From Bacteroidales bacterium (GTDB lineage: Bacteria; Bacteroidota; Bacteroidia; Bacteroidales; JAADJA01), in the NCBI GenBank assembly GCA_021740645.1, contig JAIOZL010000008.1, forward strand, positions 1 through 64,000: DNA of 64,000 bases, in the 5' to 3' direction. The notes under the pieces were generated by a model, which searched no databases, was not told the origin of the DNA, and was given only the letters and a program-made list of their open reading frames with translations. A program made the translations under genes and the position numbers. Below, in pieces: positions 1 through 7,616 of this stretch; position 1 is the stretch's first letter; each line of letters opens with the position of its first letter.

Positions 1-120
1 TTGCCTTTTAGTATAATTACCGGTGCTAAGTTCGGCTAAAACTTTCAACTTGAAAGCTTCACTGTAACGTCTTAAAACTTGATCATTTTTATACATATCT
101 ACATCATTTTGTGTAGACAT
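1..120 (-). CDS. IS3-family transposase OrfA, N-terminal fragment
   Basis: The minus-strand frame from ATG at 120 encodes 40 residues and stays open to the window edge; it is too short to be in the ORF track. It contains RRYSEAFKLKVLAELSTGNY, the start of the helix-turn-helix that opens IS3/IS911-type OrfA proteins. OrfA binds the element ends and is normally fused by -1 frameshifting to the DDE catalytic OrfB. Only the DNA-binding start is visible here. The partial length is due to the window edge, so nothing can be said about whether the element is intact. Confidence 0.8.
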   Translation of the reverse strand, partial: MSTQNDVDMYKNDQVLRRYSEAFKLKVLAELSTGNYTKRQ

Positions 121-136
121 TTTTTAGGACGGGTCA
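1..136 (-). mobile_element. IS3-family insertion sequence, left-end fragment
   Basis: Read on the minus strand, the segment begins TGACCCGTCC at position 136, sixteen bases before an ATG, and continues as an IS3-type OrfA reading frame that runs off the window. IS3-group termini commonly start TGA(A/C)C followed by pyrimidine-rich sequence, so 136 is proposed as the element boundary. That boundary is an inference, because the other end, the orfB gene and the target duplication lie outside the window. The element abuts the attC-like segment at 137-282 and appears to have replaced its distal arm. Confidence 0.6.
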
Positions 137-282
137 AAATTTGCTATAATGGTTTGCGCTATGCCCAGTAAGGGATTTCGTAGCAATTCCGTTTCAATTT
201 ATTACTAATTTTCATTTCTTGATTTACCTTTCAATATAGCACTAGAACCCTTTTTGGGTATAGCTTTTGTTAGCAGGCGTAT
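137..282 (-). repeat. attC-like structured segment downstream of the nuclease gene
   Basis: On the minus strand this non-coding stretch directly follows the stop of the 412-aa gene. It starts GCCTGCTAAC (plus 269-278), then after AAAA comes GCTATACCC (plus 256-264), which can pair with GGGCATAGC (plus 158-166, one wobble) and, through GCTATA, with TATAGC (plus 143-148). The same ten bases occur in inverse orientation at 1543-1552, just before the gene. A gene bounded by GTTAGC at one end and a large imperfect hairpin at the other is the layout of an integron gene cassette. The core bases do not fit the GTTRRRY consensus exactly. The expected far arm is missing where the IS begins. Confidence 0.45.
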
Positions 283-1521
283 TTATTTCTTAATCCCTGT
301 TTCTTCGCTCCATTTTATCAATTCATCTAATGGTTTATCAAGCGTATATTCTATTGGTCTCAAAGAGCCTGTCCATTTTGTGTATCCTTCTAATTCAAGA
401 ACTCCTAAAATCATTCTAATTTTATATTCTTCCGCTTTTCCTTTAAAAACACGATTTGGAGATAATTCTTGGTTTTCTAACATCTGAAAAATGGTATCAT
501 TATTAATTACGTTTTGCTCCTGAAAAGCTTTAATGATTTTGGAGATAATTGTCTTAAAATGATCGATGGGACAACTATGTTCATAGGGATTTTCTTCTCT
601 AGCTGTGGCAAAAAGAGAAGTTCCACGTATTTGCCATTTATAATATTTTGTTCCTACTGTTCTTTCTACTTGTTCATCTGTCGTGGTAGCATCTGCTTGT
701 GCTTCTGTTTGCTCTGTAATATCTGTTTTAACTGTTGCAGTTACAGGCTTGATACTAATTAACTGTGATATTTGAAAAAATGTATTTGATAAGTCTTTTT
801 TTTCTAAAGTGAAAACAAATTTGTTATTATCAATTTCAGAAATTGCATTTATAAATGGTATCTTAAGAAGTTGAATAATATTTTCTATATCTTCCAATTC
901 TATTTCAAGTTCTTGTATTTTTTCTCTTCCTGCTAAGCTTTCAAATGTAAAATATCCAAGTCGAGTGTTTTGAAGCTTTTCAATCTCTTCTATAATAGTT
1001 TTAAATTTTTCTAAGAAACTGCGTCTGACGTGATTTTGACTTAACAAGTCATCTACTTGCTCAGTTAAATAGCCCGCTTCCGCAAATAAATCTTTTAGCT
1101 CTAAAAGAGTAAATGGATATTTTGAATGAGCTTCTAAAATCTTAATCAACTCATCTGTTGTCAATAAACTAACATCATATTCTTGTGCTCTTTTTTCAAG
1201 ATTTCCCCCTGCAAAACCTGGACCAGCAACAACTACAAAATTTGAATTATTTTTTTCTTTATGGTCTTTAAGTGATAGCCAATTTATTTGTGCATCACTT
1301 ATTTTGTCATTTTTGCTTGTTTTGCCATCAACATCTACTTTGTAGCTTTCTTTTCCAATATTTGCAGTGAGTAGAACATCAGTATCTCCCTTTCCACTTA
1401 TTGTCTTGGCTTGATAACCTAAAAATTTAAAAGCTTCAGCCAAAATTAATTCATATTCAGTTGGTGCGTCACTCTTATTTTGAGTGTCTTTTAGGTTTTG
1501 AATAATTTCTTCTAATGTCAT
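283..1521 (-). CDS. PD-(D/E)xK restriction-endonuclease-fold protein
   Basis: This is a 412-aa protein of unknown specific role. Residues 20-105 look like an Mrr-type nuclease fold: an acidic helix (EYELILAEAFKFLGY, 23-37), then GKGDTDVLL (43-51, Asp48) and KVDVDGKTSK (61-70, Asp65-x-Lys67), followed by the hydrophobic strand NFVVVAGPGF. Residues about 168-220 are charged and probably coiled coil. The last 110 residues look like a helical or winged-helix DNA-binding or dimerisation region. No methyltransferase, helicase or immunity partner is adjacent. The gene sits alone between inverted 10-bp repeats beside an IS, so it is probably mobile. It could be a restriction, defence or repair nuclease; the substrate is unknown. 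Confidence 0.6.
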   Translation of the reverse strand: MTLEEIIQNLKDTQNKSDAPTEYELILAEAFKFLGYQAKTISGKGDTDVLLTANIGKESYKVDVDGKTSKNDKISDAQINWLSLKDHKEKNNSNFVVVAGPGFAGGNLEKRAQEYDVSLLTTDELIKILEAHSKYPFTLLELKDLFAEAGYLTEQVDDLLSQNHVRRSFLEKFKTIIEEIEKLQNTRLGYFTFESLAGREKIQELEIELEDIENIIQLLKIPFINAISEIDNNKFVFTLEKKDLSNTFFQISQLISIKPVTATVKTDITEQTEAQADATTTDEQVERTVGTKYYKWQIRGTSLFATAREENPYEHSCPIDHFKTIISKIIKAFQEQNVINNDTIFQMLENQELSPNRVFKGKAEEYKIRMILGVLELEGYTKWTGSLRPIEYTLDKPLDELIKWSEETGIKK

Positions 1522-1542
1522 AATTGTTGTCTTAATTCATAT

Positions 1543-1552
1543 GCCTGCTAAC
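1543..1552. repeat. Upstream copy of the 10-bp inverted repeat around the nuclease gene
   Basis: GCCTGCTAAC here is the exact inverse of GTTAGCAGGC at 269-278. It lies 21 bases before the start codon of the nuclease gene, where a cassette boundary would be expected. A weak -7-like box (TAATTTAG on the minus strand, plus 1565-1572) lies just upstream. The remaining bases to 1726 show no gene that I can support. Confidence 0.5.
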
Positions 1553-1726
1553 CTGTTTATATCGCTAAATTACTACTTTTTTTCATCGTTTTTTATACTT
1601 TGGCGTTCTTGGTTTGAAGGTGGTTACAAAATCATGTCACCCTTTGACAGGCATCGCATGATAAGGGAATAAAAGAGCTATCGGTATATGTTACTGGATA
1701 ATGTAAGTAGCTTACAAGGGGGAAAT

Positions 1727-2035
1727 TTATTTTAATAAACAGGCCTGGTATTCAGGATGGCGGTCGATGTAAATACGCACGGCAGAACATGCCGGGATGA
1801 TCTCAAACTTATTTTCCATGGCCCAGTCTAATCCTTCTTTTATGATTTCTTTGGCAAGGCCCTTGCCCCTTAGTTCCTCCGGCACCCAGGTATGGGTAAA
1901 AACCACAGTAGAGGGATCATACACTTCATATTCCATATAGGATTCTAGGCCTTCGGTTAAGGTAAAAAATTTATTTCCGGTGTGTTGTACCATCCTGTTT
2001 TTCTTCTTGTTTTTGTAAATTAAAACCTTTTGCAA
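1727..2035 (-). CDS. Small GNAT-type N-acetyltransferase (YidJ/CG-type)
   Basis: This 102-aa protein is the short single-domain acetyltransferase type. The acetyl-CoA binding motif is VPEELRGKGLA (51-61). The C-terminal signature is IIPACSAVRIYIDRHPEY (79-96), typical of the small YidJ-like branch. The family is thought to acetylate an amine on a small molecule or protein, but substrates are generally unknown. It is full length for this branch. It is a single gene about 90 bp from the next minus-strand gene, with no evident operon partner. Confidence 0.85.
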   Translation of the reverse strand: MQKVLIYKNKKKNRMVQHTGNKFFTLTEGLESYMEYEVYDPSTVVFTHTWVPEELRGKGLAKEIIKEGLDWAMENKFEIIPACSAVRIYIDRHPEYQACLLK

Positions 2036-2125
2036 TGCTATGAAATGTTTACTTATTTTGGTAAGAAATTGTTACTTATTTGAGGAATTTTTACACATGT
2101 AAGATCCCTCCCAGAAATCGGGATT

Positions 2126-2521
2126 CTATTTTCTTTCGGTGCTGAGGAGTTTGATGTTGTACTTGTCCTGCACAAACTTAAAAAACCAAAAAAGCTGGTA
2201 TTCCACATCCAGGCCATAATCTACCTGCCAATCGTAATCAATCTGGTAATCGTAAGGGAAATCTGACATGGGGGCCAGCACCCTATGGTTCCATTCGCTG
2301 ACATACAATTTGTTGAAGTTTTTATAATATTCGAGGGAATGAAATTCAACCGGCCTGCGGTTGGTGGCTACCCAGGAATCGTAACCCGGTTCGGCTATCA
2401 TTATTTGATATTCTGTTGTATCCATTCCGGAGGCTTCCGCTTCAGAAATGACAAGGGACTTTGAGCTATGGCATCCTATAAAAAGTAAAAAGGCCAGGAG
2501 GTATAAACTTAAACGTATCAT
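2126..2521 (-). CDS. DUF6146-like lipoprotein
   Basis: This 131-aa protein has a lipoprotein signal (LLFIGC, lipid-attached Cys17). The mature part has a YQIMIAEPGYDSWVATNRRP stretch and a Tyr/Trp/Asp-rich C-terminal half ending in EYQLFWFFKFVQDKY. This matches my recollection of the Bacteroidota family DUF6146, whose function is unknown. It is probably anchored in the periplasm or outer membrane. It is followed downstream by the GNAT gene and preceded by the cyclophilin lipoprotein gene, both on the same strand, but the gaps allow separate promoters. Confidence 0.7.
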   Translation of the reverse strand: MIRLSLYLLAFLLFIGCHSSKSLVISEAEASGMDTTEYQIMIAEPGYDSWVATNRRPVEFHSLEYYKNFNKLYVSEWNHRVLAPMSDFPYDYQIDYDWQVDYGLDVEYQLFWFFKFVQDKYNIKLLSTERK

Positions 2522-2578
2522 TGGTTTGTTTTGATAGATAACGTTTTAAATACCGTAATATTCTTTCTTTAATTCCGA

Positions 2579-3403
2579 TCAGGGAATATCAAATCCATAC
2601 GTGCTATGCAGTTCTTCCGCCGTAAAATATTCAATGTTTACCTGGTCCATAACTACATCCGTTATCGGTTTTTGATTGGCATCCACAGGCACCTGGGAAA
2701 TAGCATACACTACATCCAGCCCTTCAAACACCATCCCGAAAACGGTATAATTTCCATTCAGGCCCGGTTCCCCATTTTGATCGCTTACCATATAAAACTG
2801 TGAACCGTTCGATTCTTTATCGGGGTTCACATTATCGGCAAGGCGGGCAGCGCCCACTGCCCCATAGGCATGGTTTAGGCCCGGAACGATCTCTGCAGGA
2901 ATGGTATATCCGGGGCCACCATAACCGGTTCCGTCAGGGTCGCCCCCCTGGATCACAAAGTCCTGGACCACCCTATGAAAAATCAGTCCATCATAAAAAG
3001 CCTGACCCGCCAAATCCAGAAAATTTGCCCGGTGCAAAGGGGTATTGTGGTAAAGCCAAAACCGGACAGTTCCAAAACCGGTATTCATTTTTATGGTAGG
3101 ATAACTAAGGGCAATATAGACCGAATCCTCCTCAGAACTGCTGCATGAGCTTACAACTACCCAATAATGGCCTGTAGTATCCACGGTGATCTTTTGGGTT
3201 TTTTCTCCAGTCGACCATAAATAGGTCATGCCTGAAATACCGGCATCGAGCTCCAAAGAAGTTCCCTCCTGGATAACCTGGTCGGGGCCAAGGTCGATGG
3301 TGAAGGGCTCACTGCAAGGTTCTTCTTCTTCCTTTTTATTGCAGGAAACCAATATCAATCCTGCAACTGCGAAATAAAATACGTATTTATACATGTTAAA
3401 CAT
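2579..3403 (-). CDS. Cyclophilin-type peptidyl-prolyl isomerase lipoprotein
   Basis: This 274-aa protein catalyses cis-trans isomerisation of Xaa-Pro bonds in envelope proteins. The signal peptide ends LILVSC (Cys21). Residues about 37-95 form a PKD-like beta domain with YLWSTGEKTQKITV. Residues about 105-265 are the cyclophilin domain, with FHRVVQDFVIQGGDPDGTG and the active-site neighbourhood NGSQFYMV. The PKD-like domain fused in front of a cyclophilin is a less usual architecture and may tether or present the enzyme. A second start three codons in (MYKYVFYF) is possible. Confidence 0.92.
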   Translation of the reverse strand: MFNMYKYVFYFAVAGLILVSCNKKEEEEPCSEPFTIDLGPDQVIQEGTSLELDAGISGMTYLWSTGEKTQKITVDTTGHYWVVVSSCSSSEEDSVYIALSYPTIKMNTGFGTVRFWLYHNTPLHRANFLDLAGQAFYDGLIFHRVVQDFVIQGGDPDGTGYGGPGYTIPAEIVPGLNHAYGAVGAARLADNVNPDKESNGSQFYMVSDQNGEPGLNGNYTVFGMVFEGLDVVYAISQVPVDANQKPITDVVMDQVNIEYFTAEELHSTYGFDIP

Positions 3404-3497
3404 TAGTATCCGCTTGAATTATTTTTGAAATGATTGAAAAAGAAACATTATAAAAATAGCATAAATCTGTGAATCTGTGGCTACTGAATGAGCTGTT

Positions 3498-4922
3498 TTA
3501 TTTCCTTAAAAAACCGGTAGATAAATTGAACCAGTTTTGAGGCTCCCTTTGGATCATCCAAAACATCAGTTTGGTAAAAAACCAGGGATAGGCCCTGAAC
3601 AGCCTGAATATAGCGCCGGATTCTACCGTAAAACGGGCCTCCAGTTTATTTCTGATTTTAAATAATTCTTCTGCCGACAAATACCTGGTTCTGACGTTGG
3701 CCGCATAATGATTGTATTTGGTATAATCTGTCAGGTTGGTGATCAGGCCTTCTTTTATGAGGTCTTCCCGCAATTCAGTTTTTAAATGCGGTGTAAGGAT
3801 ATTAAACAACTGAAAGTCGATACCGATTTTTTTGGCAAAATTAAAATTCCTTACCAGGTCTTCTTCTTTGTCATCAGGATTGCCAAAGATAAACCCACCT
3901 ACCACAAGAATGCCGTTTTGTTTTAGTTCTTTTACTACCTGTTCCGTATCAGCAGTGGTCAGCTGATTACTTTTTTGCATGAACTCCAGGTTATCATCCG
4001 ATGCATTTTCTATCCCAAGGAAAACGGTTTTTGTACCCGATTCCGCCAATGCTTTTGCTAATCCCGGATTCTGTTTAAAGCCCCTTACACTTGCCTGCAC
4101 CGAAAAGTGTAAATCAAGCTTTGCTTTTTTTATGGCATCACTCAGTTCGATCAAACGTTTCCCATCAATGGTAATGTTATCATCGGTAATAAAGATAGAA
4201 CGGGCCCCATAACGTTTGGCATCTTCCAGGTCGGTAATGATACGGTCGATCGTAAATTTACGGAACGACTTTCCATACATATGGCGGATACTGCAGAAAT
4301 TACAGCTATACACACAGCCTCTTGAGGTTTCAATTACATCTCCCTGCCTGCCCAGCATATGAAAACCTTTTTTATAAATCCGGGCTGACCGCAAAGGTAT
4401 TTTGATATCCTCCGGTGCCATTAGCTTTTCAGGCCGTGGATTATGAAAAAAAGTTCCATTACGCCTGTATGATAGTCCCGGAACATGTTCAAAATCCTGT
4501 TTATGCAACAGTGCTTTCATAAACGCATTAAAAGGCAGCTCTCCTTCCCCATTGATCAGGAAATCGATGTTTTTCATATCCTCACTCTGGATGATGGTTT
4601 CGCTATCGGCGGTCACATGATAACCACCCATTACGATCTTCACCTCATTGGAATATTGCCTCACCACTTCGGCAAGCCCTAAGGCTGTCTGGTATTGAAA
4701 ACTCATGGCCGTTAAGCCTACTACATGGGGTTTAAATTCATTTAGAACCTTTTGAAGCTCTTTATGGGGGTTCCTGTCTTTTACCACCAGGTCGGCGATT
4801 TTTATTTCACACAATCCCTCATCCACATTGGCAGCCAGTGAAGCCAGGTTCAGGCTGGGTATCTTAGTCAGGCGATTAAAGCCCATTACTGTGCGGGGAT
4901 TGCCTACGAGTAATACTTTCAT
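3498..4922 (-). CDS. B12-binding radical SAM protein
   Basis: This is a 474-aa protein. Residues 1-140 form a Rossmann-like cobalamin-binding domain. The radical SAM core follows with the cluster motif GCVYSCNFC (Cys203, Cys207, Cys210), then SIFITDDNITID and the glycine-rich GILVVGGFIFG. Such enzymes use cobalamin and SAM for methylation or other radical chemistry, often on lipids, hopanoids or natural products. The C-terminal 100 residues contain FRLFRAYPWFF, which could lie on the membrane. No biosynthetic partner is adjacent, so the substrate cannot be named. Confidence 0.9.
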   Translation of the reverse strand: MKVLLVGNPRTVMGFNRLTKIPSLNLASLAANVDEGLCEIKIADLVVKDRNPHKELQKVLNEFKPHVVGLTAMSFQYQTALGLAEVVRQYSNEVKIVMGGYHVTADSETIIQSEDMKNIDFLINGEGELPFNAFMKALLHKQDFEHVPGLSYRRNGTFFHNPRPEKLMAPEDIKIPLRSARIYKKGFHMLGRQGDVIETSRGCVYSCNFCSIRHMYGKSFRKFTIDRIITDLEDAKRYGARSIFITDDNITIDGKRLIELSDAIKKAKLDLHFSVQASVRGFKQNPGLAKALAESGTKTVFLGIENASDDNLEFMQKSNQLTTADTEQVVKELKQNGILVVGGFIFGNPDDKEEDLVRNFNFAKKIGIDFQLFNILTPHLKTELREDLIKEGLITNLTDYTKYNHYAANVRTRYLSAEELFKIRNKLEARFTVESGAIFRLFRAYPWFFTKLMFWMIQREPQNWFNLSTGFLRK

Positions 4923-4967
4923 ATTTATTTTCTTAGTTCAACCATTAAAATCACCCTCTTGTTTTTA

Positions 4968-5729
4968 TTATTCCATCTCTACCACAACCGGGCAATGGTC
5001 CGAATGTTTTGCCTGGGGTAAAATTACGGCTCTTATTAATTTATCCTCTAAAGGCACTGCCACCATATTATAATCGATACGCCAGCCCAGGTTTTTTGCC
5101 CGGGCATTGGCCCGGTAGCTCCACCAGGAATAATGGTGGGGTTCCTTGTTAAAATACCGGAAAGAATCAATAAAGCCTGAATCAATAAATTTTCCGAGCC
5201 ACTCCCTTTCTTCGGGTAAAAAGCCTGAGTTTTTTGCATTTCTTACAGGGTCATGAATATCAATCGGCCGATGGCAAATATTGTAATCTCCCGAAATTAC
5301 CAGGTGAGGAATTTTTTTCTTTAATTTTTCGATATAAACATAAAAATCCTCAAGCCACAACATTTTAAAAGCCTGTCGTTCGTCCCCACTTGAACCCGAA
5401 GGATGATACACACTAATGACTGAAAAACCTTCATAATCTGCCCTGATTACCCGGCCTTCCCTGTCGTATTTTTCAACTCCCATTCCATATTCTATATGTT
5501 TTGGTTGAAGTTTACTTAATATAGCCACACCACTGTAGCCTCTCTTTTCAGCTGAATGGATGTAAACCTGGTATCCCATTTCTTCAAATATCTCTGAAGG
5601 GATTTGATCGGGTTGGGCTTTTGTTTCCTGTATGCAGACGATATCGGCATCGGTGCTTTTCAACCATTCGGGAAAACCTTTGGTAATGGCTGCCCTTATT
5701 CCGTTTACGTTGTAAGTGATTATTTTCAT
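4968..5729 (-). CDS. xth: Exodeoxyribonuclease III (AP endonuclease)
   Basis: This 253-aa EEP-family nuclease cleaves at abasic sites and degrades 3' ends in base-excision repair. Visible motifs are ITYNVNGIRAA at the N-terminus, CIQETKA with metal-binding Glu35, SVYHPSG, GDYNICH and the C-terminal HSDHCPVVV. The length is normal. Minus-strand box TAATTTCG (plus 5740-5747, one mismatch to TAnnTTTG) lies ten bases upstream of the start, suggesting its own promoter divergent from the ClC gene. Confidence 0.95.
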   Translation of the reverse strand: MKIITYNVNGIRAAITKGFPEWLKSTDADIVCIQETKAQPDQIPSEIFEEMGYQVYIHSAEKRGYSGVAILSKLQPKHIEYGMGVEKYDREGRVIRADYEGFSVISVYHPSGSSGDERQAFKMLWLEDFYVYIEKLKKKIPHLVISGDYNICHRPIDIHDPVRNAKNSGFLPEEREWLGKFIDSGFIDSFRYFNKEPHHYSWWSYRANARAKNLGWRIDYNMVAVPLEDKLIRAVILPQAKHSDHCPVVVEME

Positions 5730-5788
5730 CTCTTAAAATGCGAAATTAGTTTTTTTTGGGTAATCATGAATTTTCAACAAGACAGAAA

Positions 5789-5817
5789 TTGATTAATTGA
5801 AATTTGATGTAAATTCG
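5789..5817 (+). promoter_or_regulatory. Candidate promoter of the ClC gene
   Basis: TTG (5789-5791) lies 18 bases before TAAATTCG (5810-5817), which has one mismatch to the Bacteroidota -7 box TAnnTTTG. The start codon follows seven bases later, so the transcript would be almost leaderless. Confidence 0.45.
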
Positions 5818-5824
5818 CAGCTTT

Positions 5825-7600
5825 ATGGAAAGGCAAAATATCCTAGAACGGTTTATTCAATGGCGGATGAAACACATCAGCGACAGGCAGTTTATGCTTA
5901 TACTGAGTGTGGTAATCGGGTTGAGCGTGGGGTTTGCAGCGGTTGTTATTAAAAACACTGTTCACTTTATAAGCTATTTATTAACAGCAGGATTTGCTAC
6001 GCAATACCAAAATTATTTATATTTTGTATATCCGGCTTTAGGTATCCTGGCTGCAGTACTGATCATAAAGTTTGTGATCAAGCAGCATGTAGGGCATGGT
6101 ATACCCAGTGTATTGTATGCCAAATCAAAGACCAATGGCCTGATCAAACCCCATAATATGTATTCCTCAATAATCACTTCAGCTTTGACAGTAGGATTTG
6201 GAGGATCAGTCGGATTAGAAGGCCCGACAGTGGCTACAGGTGCTGCTATAGGTTCGAATATTGGCAGAGTACTTCATTTGAATTATAAGCAGATCACTTC
6301 ATTATTGGGTTTTGCATGTGCAGGTGCAATGGCTGCTATTTTTAAAGCACCCATTGCTGCTATTGTTTTTGCCATGGAAGTAATTATGCTTGACCTTACC
6401 ATGTCGGCCCTGGTGCCCCTACTTACAGCTTCAGTTACGGCAGCATTAACCTCTTACTTTGTGTTTGGAATGCAGTCGCTATACACCTTTGAATTGAATG
6501 ATAAATTTCTCCTGAGTCACGTACCCTATTTTATTCTTTTTGGGATTCTCGCCGGATTGGTTTCCGTTTATTTTACCAAAATGTATATGGCGATAGGGAC
6601 ATTTTTTGATCGAATAAAGGCATGGTATTATAAAGTTATGATAGGTGGGGTGATGCTTGGAATCCTTATTTTCTTCTTCCCCTCACTTTACGGCGAAGGC
6701 TATACTGCTATTAATTCCTGCCTGGATGGAGACTATAGTTATGTGTATGATAACAGTATCTTTTATTCATTTAAAGATAATTTCCTGGTAATTACCGGGC
6801 TCATCCTGGTCATTGTATTGCTTAAAGTAATTGCTACTTCCATTACCTTCGGGAGTGGGGGTATTGGGGGAATATTTGCCCCATCCCTTTTTATGGGAGT
6901 AAATACCGGTTTATTTTTTGCTAAAGCCACTAACTACTTAAACCTGGGAAACCTCTCTGAAAACAATTTCGCACTGGTAGGTATGGCAGGACTTATTGCC
7001 GGGGTTATTCATGCCCCTTTAACAGCAATATTCCTTATTGCCGAAATTACAGGGGGGTATGGGCTTTTTATGCCGCTGATGATCGTGGCCACCATTTCGT
7101 ATGGAACGGCGAAATTGTTTAGTGCCAATTCTGTCTATACCATTCAGCTTGCTAAACGCGGGGAACTCATCACGCATCACAAAGACAAAGCCTTGTTGGC
7201 TTTAATGAAAATTGATTCACTGATTGAAACCAATTTTACGACCATTAAACCCGATGCCACCTTGCGCGACCTGGTAAAAGCAATTTCTGATTCACAACGA
7301 AATATATTCCCCGTTGTGGGTGAAAATCAAAAATTCCATGGCATTATTATCATGGATCAGGTAAGGCATATTATGTTCAATTCGGAATTATACGATACTA
7401 CCTATGTGCGAAACCTAATGTTTACACCCACAAATACAGTGGACGTTCATGACCCCATGGAGGAGGTTGCCGGTAAGTTTCAGCACTCAGGTAAATTTAA
7501 CCTGGTAGTACTGGATAATGGCAGGTATCTGGGCTTTGTTTCAAGAGCCAATGTGTTCTCTAAGTACAGGGAAATGCTCAAAGATTTTTCTGAACATTAA
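5825..7600 (+). CDS. ClC-family chloride channel/transporter with CBS domains
   Basis: This 591-aa membrane protein moves chloride, either as a channel or as an H+/Cl- antiporter. The selectivity-filter motifs are altered but recognisable: GHGIPSVLY (90-98, in place of GSGIPE), GFGGSVGLEGP (124-134, keeping the gating glutamate) and GSGGIGGIFAPSLFMG near 345-360. About ten hydrophobic segments occupy residues 20-440. Residues about 455-585 form a CBS pair (VRHIMFN, GKFNLVVLDNGRYLGFVSR), a typical adenine-nucleotide sensor. It ends 16 bp from the convergent Kef-type antiporter gene, and no clear terminator separates them. Confidence 0.93.
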   Translation: MERQNILERFIQWRMKHISDRQFMLILSVVIGLSVGFAAVVIKNTVHFISYLLTAGFATQYQNYLYFVYPALGILAAVLIIKFVIKQHVGHGIPSVLYAKSKTNGLIKPHNMYSSIITSALTVGFGGSVGLEGPTVATGAAIGSNIGRVLHLNYKQITSLLGFACAGAMAAIFKAPIAAIVFAMEVIMLDLTMSALVPLLTASVTAALTSYFVFGMQSLYTFELNDKFLLSHVPYFILFGILAGLVSVYFTKMYMAIGTFFDRIKAWYYKVMIGGVMLGILIFFFPSLYGEGYTAINSCLDGDYSYVYDNSIFYSFKDNFLVITGLILVIVLLKVIATSITFGSGGIGGIFAPSLFMGVNTGLFFAKATNYLNLGNLSENNFALVGMAGLIAGVIHAPLTAIFLIAEITGGYGLFMPLMIVATISYGTAKLFSANSVYTIQLAKRGELITHHKDKALLALMKIDSLIETNFTTIKPDATLRDLVKAISDSQRNIFPVVGENQKFHGIIIMDQVRHIMFNSELYDTTYVRNLMFTPTNTVDVHDPMEEVAGKFQHSGKFNLVVLDNGRYLGFVSRANVFSKYREMLKDFSEH

Positions 7601-7616
7601 TTTACCAGAAAACAGA

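Noticed and set aside
2800-3099. Plus-strand 99-aa ORF rich in Arg, Gly and Pro
   Set aside because: It is the shadow of the cyclophilin gene on the other strand; composition is un-protein-like and no promoter or family motif is seen.
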